Positions 43,200 through 51,341 of a stretch of DNA of 64,000 bases are shown piece after piece (position 1 is the first letter of the stretch; each line of letters begins with the position of its first letter). The translations under genes were made by a program, and so were the position numbers. Location: positions 7,444 through 71,443 of the forward strand of contig JBOIDR010000005.1 of NCBI GenBank assembly GCA_050740695.1, written 5' to 3'. The notes under the pieces were generated by a model. That model searched no databases. It was not told the origin of the DNA and saw nothing but the letters and a program-made list of their open reading frames with translations. Source of the stretch: JACCXJ01 sp050740695. Lineage in GTDB: Bacteria; Pseudomonadota; Gammaproteobacteria; JACCXJ01.

Positions 43200-44588
43200 C
43201 GTGCTACGAGGCCATCCCGGAAGGCTGGCGGGGTGATGCAGCTCTCGTGGTGGCTCAGTATGCGGAGGGGCCGGTCGTAAACGTCCTGTCGTCGTTGCGG
43301 AGGACGAAATCTACATATTCTGGCCTTCCGTACAAGTCTTCGGGCAGCCTGTCTGCGGCGCGGGGGCCTACCCGTTCCTATACTGCGGCAATGATTTGTC
43401 CGCCGCCTCAACGCTACCGGAGGCCTGCCACGATTGGAGCGCAAAAAACCCCTACCCCATTGCGCGCGCCGCAAAGGGAAAAACGGTGGCTTTGCTCAAC
43501 CCGCAAAGCGAGCAAACGCGTCTACGACACCGCGACGATGGTTGCCTGAAAGGCGCGGTCCCGCGAGAGGGACCCGCAATCCGCTCGGCGCTTGGAGCGG
43601 TGATATGGATCGTCCGGGATCCTGATCAGCCAGTTCGATCCTTGCCTCGGATCAGGACCGGAGAGCAAATTCGGAGTCCCGCTCACAGAACTCGAGAGCA
43701 CCATCAACGCCCTCGCAGGCGTCGGTTTGAGCGTCCAAGGTCTTCACTTCGATATCGCATCGGGGTCACTCTCACCGGAAGGATGATTCATCAAAACGCA
43801 GTGTCTTTGCCAAAGCGCTGATGCCAGGCCCCCTCGATCAGTCGTCGGTTCACCGCGGCAAGTTCTTTCAACGTCGCAGCGTTGATGCCGTTCTGGCAAC
43901 GCGCACCATCGGATTGAGCCAGAACTTGGCTCCCGCCGCGCCGTGCCGGCGTGGATGTGTATCGGTTCAAGCGTGGCTGCGGGGCTCTGGGGTGACTCTC
44001 AGGTCGGCATCCGGTGCCTCGAGATGAGTAGCTTGCCGTTGGAGAGGCTGTGATGGGCAGGACCAGCGGCAATGGGCAAGCGCCTTCCGGTTCATCTGGT
44101 GACGAAGAAACTCATGCTCGGGTAGGGTGTGGGGGGTGAGGCATCCATCGAGATTGCCCGGCAACGTGTTGCATCCTCGGCGGGCCACACGGCGAAACCC
44201 GGCGCTGGCTGTCCGCCGCTGCGCGTACGCTCCAGACAAACGCATCGACCTGATCCAAGTGCAACGAGCGCCGTCACCGATGCGCGAGGCCTGATCCGGC
44301 CAAAATTAAAGGGGTCGTAGTGGATTGTTGAGATGCATCAGTATGACGGTGTTACCGTTCACACTGCCGCTGCAGTCCCAGCGGCATGTTTCCGGTATAT
44401 GTTATCAGCCAGCGGGCGATGGTAACGAGTAGCCGGATGGAATGGAATCCGGGGGATGACAGCGGCCGGGGACTCGCCTTGCGGGTCCCCGTAAGGTTCT
44501 CTCCCACCGAACCCTTCCCGCTGGCAGCCGGAGGCGGTCCAAAGGGCACTACAGTAGCCCGGCAGCCACCCGAATCGGGGTGATCCCC
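43200..44588. other. Degenerate stretch with gene relics
   Basis: No intact gene. On the plus strand about 43620-43785 reads DPCLGSGPESKFGVPLTELE... to GLHFDIASGSLSPEG, an unrecognised C-terminus. On the minus strand about 43800-43960 the frames give AKFWLNP and NAATLKELAAVNRRLIEGAW with shifts, recalling DUF4160-type proteins. The block at 44330-44580 has several GC hairpins and no coding signal. The stretch looks like repeated insertion and decay. Confidence 0.5.
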
Positions 44589-44882
44589 CTATGCGGCCGC
44601 CTTCAACTCCACCTTGAGCCCGGCGCGCGTGGCGAGGGTGATGAGCATGTCCAGGCTGAACTTGTCCCACTTGCCACGCACCAGATCGGAGACGCGCGAT
44701 TGAGCGATCTTGAGCCGTTCGGCCGCCTCTGCCTGCGTCCAGCCACGCGCCTGGATGACGAGACGCAACCGCGCCATGAGATCGGCCCGCATAGCGAGTA
44801 TGGCCGCCTCTTCGGGGGGCAATCCTAGATCGAGAAAAACGTTGCCCCCGGATTCAACCCATTGCGTTTCATGCTCGGGCAT
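44589..44882 (-). CDS. HigA-like XRE antitoxin
   Basis: A protein of 97 residues. The helix-turn-helix occupies about residues 40-75 (GWTQAEAAERLKIAQSRVSD, then LVRGKWDKFSLDMLITLATR). It ends in the short basic/Ala tail usual for these antitoxins. It follows the toxin gene by 3 bp, toxin first, as in HigBA systems. It should bind the toxin and repress the operon promoter upstream of 45200. Confidence 0.88.
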   Translation of the reverse strand: MPEHETQWVESGGNVFLDLGLPPEEAAILAMRADLMARLRLVIQARGWTQAEAAERLKIAQSRVSDLVRGKWDKFSLDMLITLATRAGLKVELKAAA

Positions 44883-44885
44883 GGT

Positions 44886-45200
44886 TCAAGCTCCTATCGC
44901 CTTGTAGCGCTTGCGCGCCAACTCGATGTCTTCGTGGCGGGTCCGTTTTGTCTGCTTGTGGAAGGCGTGCAACACATAGACGGCATCGGAAAACTTGGCT
45001 ACATAAAGGACGCGCCACTCGCCCAGCACATGGATGCGGATCTCGTAGGCGCCGGGTCCTACAGCCGGCATGGGTTTCCAATCCGAAGGCAACACCCCGC
45101 GCTGGACCTGCCACAACTCGAAGCCCACGGCTCGCCGAACCTCGGCAGGGAAGGCCCACAGGTCGTCACGGCTGGGACCGACGAACCTGAGTGACTTCAT
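44886..45200 (-). CDS. HigB/Gp49-like RelE-superfamily toxin
   Basis: A protein of 104 residues of the phage Gp49-like HigB type: MKSLRFVGPSRDDLWAFPAE, VGFELWQVQRG, AYEIRIHVLGEWRVLYVAKF and YVLHAFHKQTKRTRHEDIEL with a basic patch. Such proteins cut mRNA on the ribosome. First gene of a two-gene unit with the XRE antitoxin. A structured repeat (M copy B) lies just upstream. Confidence 0.88.
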   Translation of the reverse strand: MKSLRFVGPSRDDLWAFPAEVRRAVGFELWQVQRGVLPSDWKPMPAVGPGAYEIRIHVLGEWRVLYVAKFSDAVYVLHAFHKQTKRTRHEDIELARKRYKAIGA

Positions 45201-45263
45201 CGATTATTATAGATTCTTACGTTCCAAATTTGTGCAAATTCAGCAAGCTGCCAGCACCAGCTT

Positions 45264-45407
45264 ATTCCCTCCCCCTGGCAGGGGGAGGGCGGGGGTTGAG
45301 CGCTGCGGGCTGCGTCATTCCGATCGGACGCGCTCAACCCCCATCCTATCCTTCCCCCTTTCCAGGGGGAAGGGACGACGAATTTCAAATGTCTTTGGCT
45401 AGAATTA
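45264..45407 (-). repeat. Structured dispersed repeat M, copy B (inverted)
   Basis: TTCCCTCCCCCTGGCAGGGG ... GGGGGTTGAGCGC ... GCGCTCAACCCCCATCCTAT ... CAAATGTCTTTGGCTAGAAT. The reverse complement follows copy A at 25471. It contains nested inverted repeats able to form long hairpins. No gene is present between the toxin gene and the LOG gene (45201-45672). Confidence 0.8.
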
Positions 45408-45486
45408 TAAAAGTACTTGGATAGACCCTCAAGGCGAATCCCGGCCGACTGGTCGCCGTGGGAAGCGTACTACTCAGCGTAAGCGA

Positions 45487-45560
45487 AGGATAGGAAGTTC
45501 AATACTCTGTCGCAAGGGCACTGTACGTGGCCCGGGCCGGACCGGGCGGCTCACATCGTC
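45487..45560 (+). repeat. Dispersed repeat family R, copy 8 (short)
   Basis: AGGATAGGAAGTTCAATACT, then TCGCAAGGGCACTGTACGTG and GGCCGGACCGGGCGG; a diverged, short copy. Confidence 0.6.
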
Positions 45561-45672
45561 GGCTTGCTCTCCCCGGCCACCTGGAGCGGCAGCGGTGGCC
45601 GGCACGCCGGGCAGTGTGCGTCCCGCCCAAAGTGTGTTATCTATCCGAGCCGTCGCACCCCGCCACGCCATC

Positions 45673-46392
45673 ATGAACGAGTCCGCCAAGACCAGCCATC
45701 CGCTGCCCATCGAAGAGAACCTCCTGACGCGCGAGTCGTGGAAGGTGTTTCAGATCATGGCGGAGTTCGTCGAGGGCTTCGAGCGCCTGGCCGCGATCCG
45801 GCCCTCGGTGAGCATGTTCGGATCGGCGCGCACGAGCCCCGAGCACCCCTCATACCGGCTGGCGGAGGAGATCGCAAGGGCCTTGTCGGATGCGGGTTTC
45901 TCGGTGGTCTCGGGCGGCGGCCCCGGGCTCATGGAGGCCGCAAACAAGGGCGCCTATGCGGGGACCTCGCCGAGTGTCGGGCTCAACATCCTCCTGCCCC
46001 ACGAGCGCGCCGGCAACCCCTATCAGAACATCTCGCTGCACTTCCGGCACTTTTTCTCGCGCAAGGTGATGTTCGTGAAGTACGCCTCGGCCTATGTGGT
46101 GTTGCCGGGCGGGTTCGGCACCCTAGACGAGTTGGTCGAGATCCTGACCCTGGTGCAGACCGGCAAGACCCGCCGTATCCCGATCCTTTTGGTGCAGCGC
46201 TACTTCTGGGACGGTCTCATCCACTGGTTCCGGGCGACCCTTGTGCGCGAGGGTGCCATCGACGCTTCCGATCTGGATCTCTTCGAGGTGGTGGACAATC
46301 CCCAGGAAGTAGTGGATGCTATTTTCAAGTACTACGAGCACCGCGGCTTCGGCCTCTCGGCCGAGGAACAAGAGATCATCCTGCACCTATGA
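45673..46392 (+). CDS. LOG-family (TIGR00730) Rossmann-fold protein
   Basis: A protein of 239 residues with the lysine-decarboxylase-like signature: SMFGSARTSPEHPSY, VVSGGGPGLMEAANKGAYAG, and the catalytic PGGFGTLDELVEIL. LOG proteins hydrolyse nucleoside 5'-monophosphates (cytokinin or purine type). This long form with an N-terminal helix region is common in proteobacteria. Start ATG 45673 (MNESAKTSHPLPIEENL). Its stop overlaps the next start (ATGA). Confidence 0.92.
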   Translation: MNESAKTSHPLPIEENLLTRESWKVFQIMAEFVEGFERLAAIRPSVSMFGSARTSPEHPSYRLAEEIARALSDAGFSVVSGGGPGLMEAANKGAYAGTSPSVGLNILLPHERAGNPYQNISLHFRHFFSRKVMFVKYASAYVVLPGGFGTLDELVEILTLVQTGKTRRIPILLVQRYFWDGLIHWFRATLVREGAIDASDLDLFEVVDNPQEVVDAIFKYYEHRGFGLSAEEQEIILHL

Positions 46393-46763
46393 GCCCTTCC
46401 TCCGTGGATCGGAAAACGGCCTCGGTACGCCGGGCCACGGCCTTGCTCGCATGGGCGCCGTGCGCGGCCCTGGCGCAAACCGAGACGCCGCAGAACCTAG
46501 AGCCGGTGCCGGATGTCCCGCCCCCGCCCGCGCGCGTAGAGAGCGGCGAACCGCTGGAGCCCGACGTCCGCATCATCCGCAAGAAGGATGCGACCATCGA
46601 AGAGTATCGCATCAACGGCAACCTCTACATGATCAAGGTGATCCCCGTGATCGGCCGGCCCTATTACCTGATGGATCAGGATGGCGACGGGCGCATGGAG
46701 ACCAATATGAGCGAGATCCGCGAGAACTACGTGGTCCCGCAGTGGGTGCTGTTCAGCTGGTAG
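46389..46763 (+). CDS. DUF2782 family exported protein
   Basis: A protein of 124 residues with an N-terminal signal (ATALLAWAPCAALA), a Pro-rich segment (VPDVPPPPARVESGEPLEP) and the conserved block VRIIRKKDATIEEYRINGNL with PYYLMDQDGDGRMETN. Periplasmic, function unknown, typical of gammaproteobacteria. Start ATG 46389 overlaps the LOG stop; proA follows after 1 bp, so the three genes form one unit. Confidence 0.9.
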   Translation: MSPSSVDRKTASVRRATALLAWAPCAALAQTETPQNLEPVPDVPPPPARVESGEPLEPDVRIIRKKDATIEEYRINGNLYMIKVIPVIGRPYYLMDQDGDGRMETNMSEIRENYVVPQWVLFSW

Positions 46764-46764
46764 C

Positions 46765-48018
46765 GTGATCGAGGTCCGCGACTACGTCAACGAGATCGGG
46801 CGGCGCGCCCGCGACGCCTCCCGTGCCATGGCGCTGGCGCCGACGGCCAAGAAGGACCGGGCGCTCATGTGCATCGCCGAGACCCTGGAGGCACAGGGCG
46901 GCGCGATCCTGAAGGCCAATGCCATCGACCTCGCCGAAGGCACGGGGCTCACCCCCGCGCTGCGGGACCGTCTGGCCCTCGATGAGGTCCGGGTCCGAGC
47001 CATGGCCGAGGGGCTCCGCCAGATCGCTCTGCTGCGCGACCCCATCGGCGAGGTCACGGGCCTCTGTTACCAACCGTCCGGGATCCAGGTCGGGCGCATG
47101 CGGGTGCCGCTCGGGGTCATCGGGATCATCTACGAGGCGCGCCCCAACGTGAGCGCGGAAGTGGCGGGGCTCGGTCTGAAATCGGGGAATGCCGTGATCC
47201 TGCGCGGCGGCTCCGAGGCCATCCGCTCGAACCGCGCCATCGCCGCGTGCATCCATGCGGGCCTCCGCACCGCCGAGCTGCCGCTCGATGCGGTCCAGCT
47301 CATCGACACCACCGATCGCGCGGCGGTGGGTGCGCTCTTGGGCCTGTCCGAGTATGTCGACGTCATCGTGCCGCGCGGCGGCAAGGGCTTGATCGAGCGG
47401 GTGAGCCGCGAGTCACGGATCCCGGTCATCAAGCACCTCGACGGGGTATGCCATGTCTATATCGATGATCGCGCCGATCTCGACCGGGCCGTCACCATCG
47501 CCTACAACGCCAAGACCCACCGCTACGCGGTCTGCAACGCCATGGAGTGCCTCCTGGTCGCCGAGGGCGTCGCGGCCCAGTTCCTGGGACGCGTGGGGCC
47601 GCGCTACCGGGAGAAGGGGGTCGAGCTGCGCGGCTGCGCGGCGACCTGTGGCCTACTCCCCTACGCGGTTCCGGCCACGGCCGAGGACTGGGGCATGGAA
47701 TACCTGGCACCGATCTTAGCGGTGCGCGTCGTCACCGGGATCGACGAGGCCATGGAGCACATCCGGCACTATGGATCGCAGCATACCGACGCCATCGTCA
47801 CCGAGGATCTCTCCCGCGCCCGGCGTTTCCTGCGCGAGGTCGATTCCAGCTCGGTCATGGTCAATGCCTCGACCCGCTTCGCCGACGGCTTCGAATACGG
47901 TCTCGGCGCCGAGGTTGGGATCAGCACCGACAAGCTCCATACGCGCGGGCCCGTGGGGCTCGAGGGCCTCACCTCGCAGAAGTTCATCGTCCTTGGGGAT
48001 GGTCATATCCGTACCTGA
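46765..48018 (+). CDS. proA: Gamma-glutamyl phosphate reductase
   Basis: Second step of proline synthesis, reducing the proB product to glutamate semialdehyde with NADPH. It has 417 residues of aldehyde-dehydrogenase fold; GVIGIIYEARPNVSAEVAGL and ILRGGSEAIRSNRAI are typical, and the catalytic Cys lies in AVCNAMECLLV. Start GTG 46765. It lies 12 kb from proB and next to nadD, which starts 76 bp downstream, as in many gammaproteobacteria. Confidence 0.97.
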   Translation: MIEVRDYVNEIGRRARDASRAMALAPTAKKDRALMCIAETLEAQGGAILKANAIDLAEGTGLTPALRDRLALDEVRVRAMAEGLRQIALLRDPIGEVTGLCYQPSGIQVGRMRVPLGVIGIIYEARPNVSAEVAGLGLKSGNAVILRGGSEAIRSNRAIAACIHAGLRTAELPLDAVQLIDTTDRAAVGALLGLSEYVDVIVPRGGKGLIERVSRESRIPVIKHLDGVCHVYIDDRADLDRAVTIAYNAKTHRYAVCNAMECLLVAEGVAAQFLGRVGPRYREKGVELRGCAATCGLLPYAVPATAEDWGMEYLAPILAVRVVTGIDEAMEHIRHYGSQHTDAIVTEDLSRARRFLREVDSSSVMVNASTRFADGFEYGLGAEVGISTDKLHTRGPVGLEGLTSQKFIVLGDGHIRT

Positions 48019-48094
48019 ATACGTGGATCTGTGTGCGGAGCGTTTGTCCCCAGGCGGTGGACAATCCCCGGAAAGCCGTGAATGCTAGTTTCGA

Positions 48095-48739
48095 ATGAAA
48101 CCCTCGGGGATCCTGGGTGGTACGTTCGATCCGGTACACCACGGCCATCTGCGCCTCGCCATCGAGATGGCCGAGACCCTGGATTTGGACGAGGTACGGC
48201 TCGTCCCGCTCTACCTCCCGCCCCATCGCGAGCCCCCTACCGCCCCGGCGGCCTTGCGCCTGCGCATGCTGGATGCGGCCATCGCCGACACGCCTTTTCT
48301 CACGCTGGATGATCGGGAGTTGCGGCGCGCGCGGGTGTCCTACACGGTCGAGACCCTGGCGGAGTTAAGGGGCGATCTCCCGGGGCGGCCGCTGTGCCTG
48401 ATCCTCGGGATGGACGCCTTCGCGGGGTTCGAGGGCTGGCAGCGCTGGCGGGAGATCATCGGCCTCGCCCACGTGGCGGTGGCCAAGAGGCCGGGGAGCA
48501 CGCTGTCACCCTCCGGCCCGATCCAAGACGTGCTCCAGCACCACGGCGTCACCGATCCCGCGGACCTGCACCGCCGGGAGGCCGGGTGTGTCCTCATCCG
48601 CGACGTCCCGGCGCTCGATATCTCGGCCTCCGCCATACGCGCGCGTATCGCCGCCGGCCGCAGCCCGCGCCATCTTCTGCCGGATGCGGTCCTCGATCTC
48701 ATCGAGAGAAACAGCCTCTACCGGGAAACTGCAAAGTGA
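48095..48739 (+). CDS. nadD: Nicotinate-nucleotide adenylyltransferase
   Basis: Adenylates nicotinate mononucleotide in NAD synthesis. It has 214 residues. The nucleotidyltransferase signature GGTFDPVHHGHLRLA (HxGH) is intact, as are the C-terminal ISASAIRARIAAGRSPRHLL and the central PLYLPPHREPPTAPAALRL. Start ATG 48095. Its TGA overlaps the GTG of rsfS. Confidence 0.97.
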   Translation: MKPSGILGGTFDPVHHGHLRLAIEMAETLDLDEVRLVPLYLPPHREPPTAPAALRLRMLDAAIADTPFLTLDDRELRRARVSYTVETLAELRGDLPGRPLCLILGMDAFAGFEGWQRWREIIGLAHVAVAKRPGSTLSPSGPIQDVLQHHGVTDPADLHRREAGCVLIRDVPALDISASAIRARIAAGRSPRHLLPDAVLDLIERNSLYRETAK

Positions 48740-49164
48740 TCGAATCAGAGAACCTCCGTGACGTGGCGCTCGCCGCCTTGGACGAGATCAAGGCCATCGA
48801 TGTCCGGGTGCTGGACGTACGTCCCCTTACCGACATCACCGATTTCATGATCATCGCGAGCGGGCGCTCCAATCGCCAGGTGCGCGCACTCGCCGACGAG
48901 GTCGTGGCAGAGGCCACCCTGAGGGGCGTGCGGCCGCTCGGGGTCGAGGGTTTCGATGAGGGCCTATGGGTGCTGGTCGATCTCGGGGATGTGGTGGTGC
49001 ATGTAATGCAGCCCGCGACCCGCGACTTCTACCAGCTCGAACGGCTGTGGGACGATACCGCGGTGGGCAGCGGACGGGTGCGTGAACCCGTGGGAGACTT
49101 GCAGGGCGATCGCGCTGGCCCGGCCGGACCTCCAGGTGCCCGCCAGTTGAGAAAGATGGGATAG
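48736..49164 (+). CDS. rsfS: Ribosome silencing factor RsfS
   Basis: Binds L14 and blocks subunit joining when nutrients are low. It has 142 residues; LALDEIKAIDVRVLDV-like start, then DITDFMIIASGRSNRQVRAL, GVEGFDEGLWVLVDLGDVVV and FYQLERLWDD. The GTG start at 48736 overlaps the nadD stop (GTGA). A disordered C-terminal tail (after LERLWDD) is longer than usual. rlmH follows after 8 bp. Confidence 0.95.
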   Translation: MIESENLRDVALAALDEIKAIDVRVLDVRPLTDITDFMIIASGRSNRQVRALADEVVAEATLRGVRPLGVEGFDEGLWVLVDLGDVVVHVMQPATRDFYQLERLWDDTAVGSGRVREPVGDLQGDRAGPAGPPGARQLRKMG

Positions 49165-49172
49165 CGCATGTC

Positions 49173-49658
49173 ATGCGCATCCACCTCATCTCCGTGGCGC
49201 GGCGCGTCCCGCCCTGGGTGAGAGCCGCCTACGAGGACTACGCGGGGCGCCTGCCCGCGCGCTGTGCGTTAGGGCTCATCGAGGTCACGGCAGAAAGGCG
49301 CCGGCGCGGCCGGGACACGCAGCGACCACTGGAGCGGGAGGGCGAGCGGGTTTTGAAGGCCATCCCGCCGTCCGCCTGGGTGGTGGCCCTGGATGAGCAT
49401 GGCGAGCGCTGGGACACGGCGGAATTGGCGCGACGGCTCGCCAACTGGCAGCGCCTGGGGCGCGATGTCGCCCTCCTGGTCGGCGGGGCCGACGGGCTCG
49501 ATCCGCGCTGTTTCGGGCGCGCCGCAGAGCGCTGGTCGCTGTCGCCGCTGACCCTGCCCCATGCGCTCGTGCGCGTCATCCTGGCCGAGCAGATCTACCG
49601 CGCGCAGAGCCTCCTCGACGGCCATCCCTATCATCGTGGATTAGCGGGTCGTGGCTGA
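49173..49658 (+). CDS. rlmH: 23S rRNA pseudouridine-1915 N3-methyltransferase
   Basis: SPOUT methyltransferase acting on helix 69. It has 161 residues: MRIHLISVARRVPPWVRAAY, VVALDEHGERWDTAELARRL, the SAM-binding VALLVGGADGLDP and the C-terminal knot LPHALVRVILAEQIYRAQSL ending YHRG. Slightly longer than the common 155 residues. It overlaps the next gene (maf) by 8 bp. Confidence 0.96.
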   Translation: MRIHLISVARRVPPWVRAAYEDYAGRLPARCALGLIEVTAERRRRGRDTQRPLEREGERVLKAIPPSAWVVALDEHGERWDTAELARRLANWQRLGRDVALLVGGADGLDPRCFGRAAERWSLSPLTLPHALVRVILAEQIYRAQSLLDGHPYHRGLAGRG

Positions 49659-50304
49659 GCGGGCCGGGGCCGAGCGCATCACCCGGCAGACGGATGCGCT
49701 GTCTGGCCGGTCCGTGCTCTACCTGGCCTCACGCTCGGAACGCCGCAGGATCCTCCTCGCCCAGCTCGGCATACCGCATGAGACCCTCGATATCGAAGTC
49801 GACGAGGGCTGGGACGGCCGCGAGGCGCCGTGCCGCTACGTGCGCCGCCTGGCCGTGGTTAAGGCCCAGGCAGGTGGATCGTTGCTCGGCGTTAGCCCGG
49901 CCCCGGTGCTCGCCGCCGACACCGCGGTGGTGCTCGACGGGGCGATCCTGGGCAAACCGCAGTGCCCCGACGAGGCCCTGGGCATGCTCGCGCGCCTGTC
50001 GGGGCGCTGTCATGAGGTCTATACGGCGGTGGCCCTGTGGCTTCCGAGCGCGCACGCCTTGGGACCGGTGTCTAGTGTGAGCCGCGTGTGCTTCCGGCCC
50101 CTCACGGTGTCCGAGCAGCGAGACTACGTCGCCAGCGGCGAGCCTTACGGGAAGGCCGGCGGTTACGCCATCCAGGGGATCGCCGCCGCGTTCATCGAGC
50201 GCCTGGAGGGCAGTTATTCGGGGGTGATGGGATTGCCCTTGTGTGAGACGGCTCTACTGGTGCAGCGCATCGGGAACCGGGGCGAGCCCGTCGATCACGT
50301 ATAA
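49651..50304 (+). CDS. maf: Maf-family nucleoside triphosphate pyrophosphatase
   Basis: House-cleaning enzyme that hydrolyses non-canonical nucleotides. It has 217 residues from GTG 49651; homology begins at LYLASRSERRRILLAQLG, so about 20 N-terminal residues are extra and a later start is possible. The catalytic Asp is in VLAADTAVVLDG; GRCHEVYTAVALW and EPYGKAGGYAIQG are conserved. The YhdE-like branch is most likely. Confidence 0.93.
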   Translation: MAERAGAERITRQTDALSGRSVLYLASRSERRRILLAQLGIPHETLDIEVDEGWDGREAPCRYVRRLAVVKAQAGGSLLGVSPAPVLAADTAVVLDGAILGKPQCPDEALGMLARLSGRCHEVYTAVALWLPSAHALGPVSSVSRVCFRPLTVSEQRDYVASGEPYGKAGGYAIQGIAAAFIERLEGSYSGVMGLPLCETALLVQRIGNRGEPVDHV

Positions 50305-50329
50305 TCGCGGCCGATCTTGTGGATAAGCT

Positions 50330-51064
50330 GTGCCTGTCCCGCCCTTATCGCTCGTGATCCCCGTCTATAACGAGGCCGAGAACGTCGTGCCCTTGATCCA
50401 GGAGATCACGCAAAGCCTCGAGGGTCGTTGCGAGTACGAAATAATCGTGGTCGATGATGGCAGCGACGACGATACCCTCGCCCGACTCCGGACGATGCGG
50501 GCCGGCGGCGAGACGAGGCTCCGGATCCTGCGCCACACGCACAACCTCGGACAGAGCGCGGCCCTCCGAAACGGCGTACGCGCGGCGCGCCGCGAATGGG
50601 TCGCGACGCTCGACGGCGATGGGCAGAACGATCCCGCCGACATCCCGCGCCTCTGCGCGGTGCTGGCCAAGCGCTCCAGGGAACACCGCTTGAGGCTCGT
50701 CTGCGGCCACCGCGTGCGGCGCGAGGACCCCTGGCTCAAGCGCCTGTCCTCACGCATCGCCAACGCGGTGCGCGGACGCCTGCTCGGCGATGCCATCCCC
50801 GACACCGGCTGTGGCCTCAAGCTCGTCCACCGCCAGGCCTTCCTCGAACTGCCTTTTTTCGATCACATGCACCGCTTCCTGCCGGCGCTCATCGAGCGCG
50901 GCGGCGGCACGGTGGAGTCGGTCGAGGTCGGCCACCGGCCGCGCTTGCGCGGGGAGTCCAAGTACGGCGTCCACAACCGCCTGTGGGTCGGGATCACGGA
51001 CCTCTTCGGGGTCTGGTGGCTAAAGCGGCGGGCCAAGAATCTCATTTGCGAGGAGGTCGATTGA
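50330..51064 (+). CDS. Family 2 glycosyltransferase (dolichyl/undecaprenyl-phosphate type)
   Basis: A cytoplasmic-face transferase of 244 residues that moves a sugar from a nucleotide donor to a polyprenyl phosphate. GT2 motifs: LSLVIPVYNEAENV, IIVVDDGSDDDT, VATLDGDGQNDPAD and a C-terminal GESKYGVHNRLWVG. No membrane helices. The start is GTG 50330 (frame MPVPPLSLVIPVYNE). It forms a unit with the small LABD protein and the GT39 transferase, suggesting lipid A or surface glycan modification. Confidence 0.92.
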   Translation: MPVPPLSLVIPVYNEAENVVPLIQEITQSLEGRCEYEIIVVDDGSDDDTLARLRTMRAGGETRLRILRHTHNLGQSAALRNGVRAARREWVATLDGDGQNDPADIPRLCAVLAKRSREHRLRLVCGHRVRREDPWLKRLSSRIANAVRGRLLGDAIPDTGCGLKLVHRQAFLELPFFDHMHRFLPALIERGGGTVESVEVGHRPRLRGESKYGVHNRLWVGITDLFGVWWLKRRAKNLICEEVD

Positions 51065-51067
51065 TAC

Positions 51068-51337
51068 ATGAGCGAGGAACAGATTTGGCTCATCGTCGGT
51101 TTCACCGGGCAGTTGTTCTTCACGGCGCGTTTCCTGGTCCAATGGCTGACGAGCGAACGCGCCCGCCGCAGTATCGTACCCAAGGCCTTCTGGTACTTCA
51201 GCGTCGGGGGTGGCATCACGATCCTGTGCTACGCCATCCATAGGGAAGATCCGGTATTCATCGTCGGGCAGGCCAGCGGGCTGATCATCTACCTCCGCAA
51301 TCTCTACTTCCTGTTGCGGGAAGCCGGACCGGCCTGA
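51068..51337 (+). CDS. Lipid-A-biosynthesis N-terminal-domain membrane protein
   Basis: A protein of 89 residues with three membrane helices (LIVGFTGQLFFTARFLVQWL, FWYFSVGGGITILCYAIHRE, FIVGQASGLIIYLRNLYFLL). The conserved RFLVQWLTSERARRS...P and GQASGLIIYLRN match the LABD_N family, often found between a GT2 and a GT39 gene. The family may help pass the glycosyl-lipid. Gaps to neighbours are 3-4 bp. Confidence 0.92.
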   Translation: MSEEQIWLIVGFTGQLFFTARFLVQWLTSERARRSIVPKAFWYFSVGGGITILCYAIHREDPVFIVGQASGLIIYLRNLYFLLREAGPA

Positions 51338-51341
51338 GGGC

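Noticed and set aside
44330..44580. Possible group II intron end
   Set aside because: Some hairpins and GGAATGG-type phrases suggested it, but I could not find a domain V-like hairpin or a reverse transcriptase.
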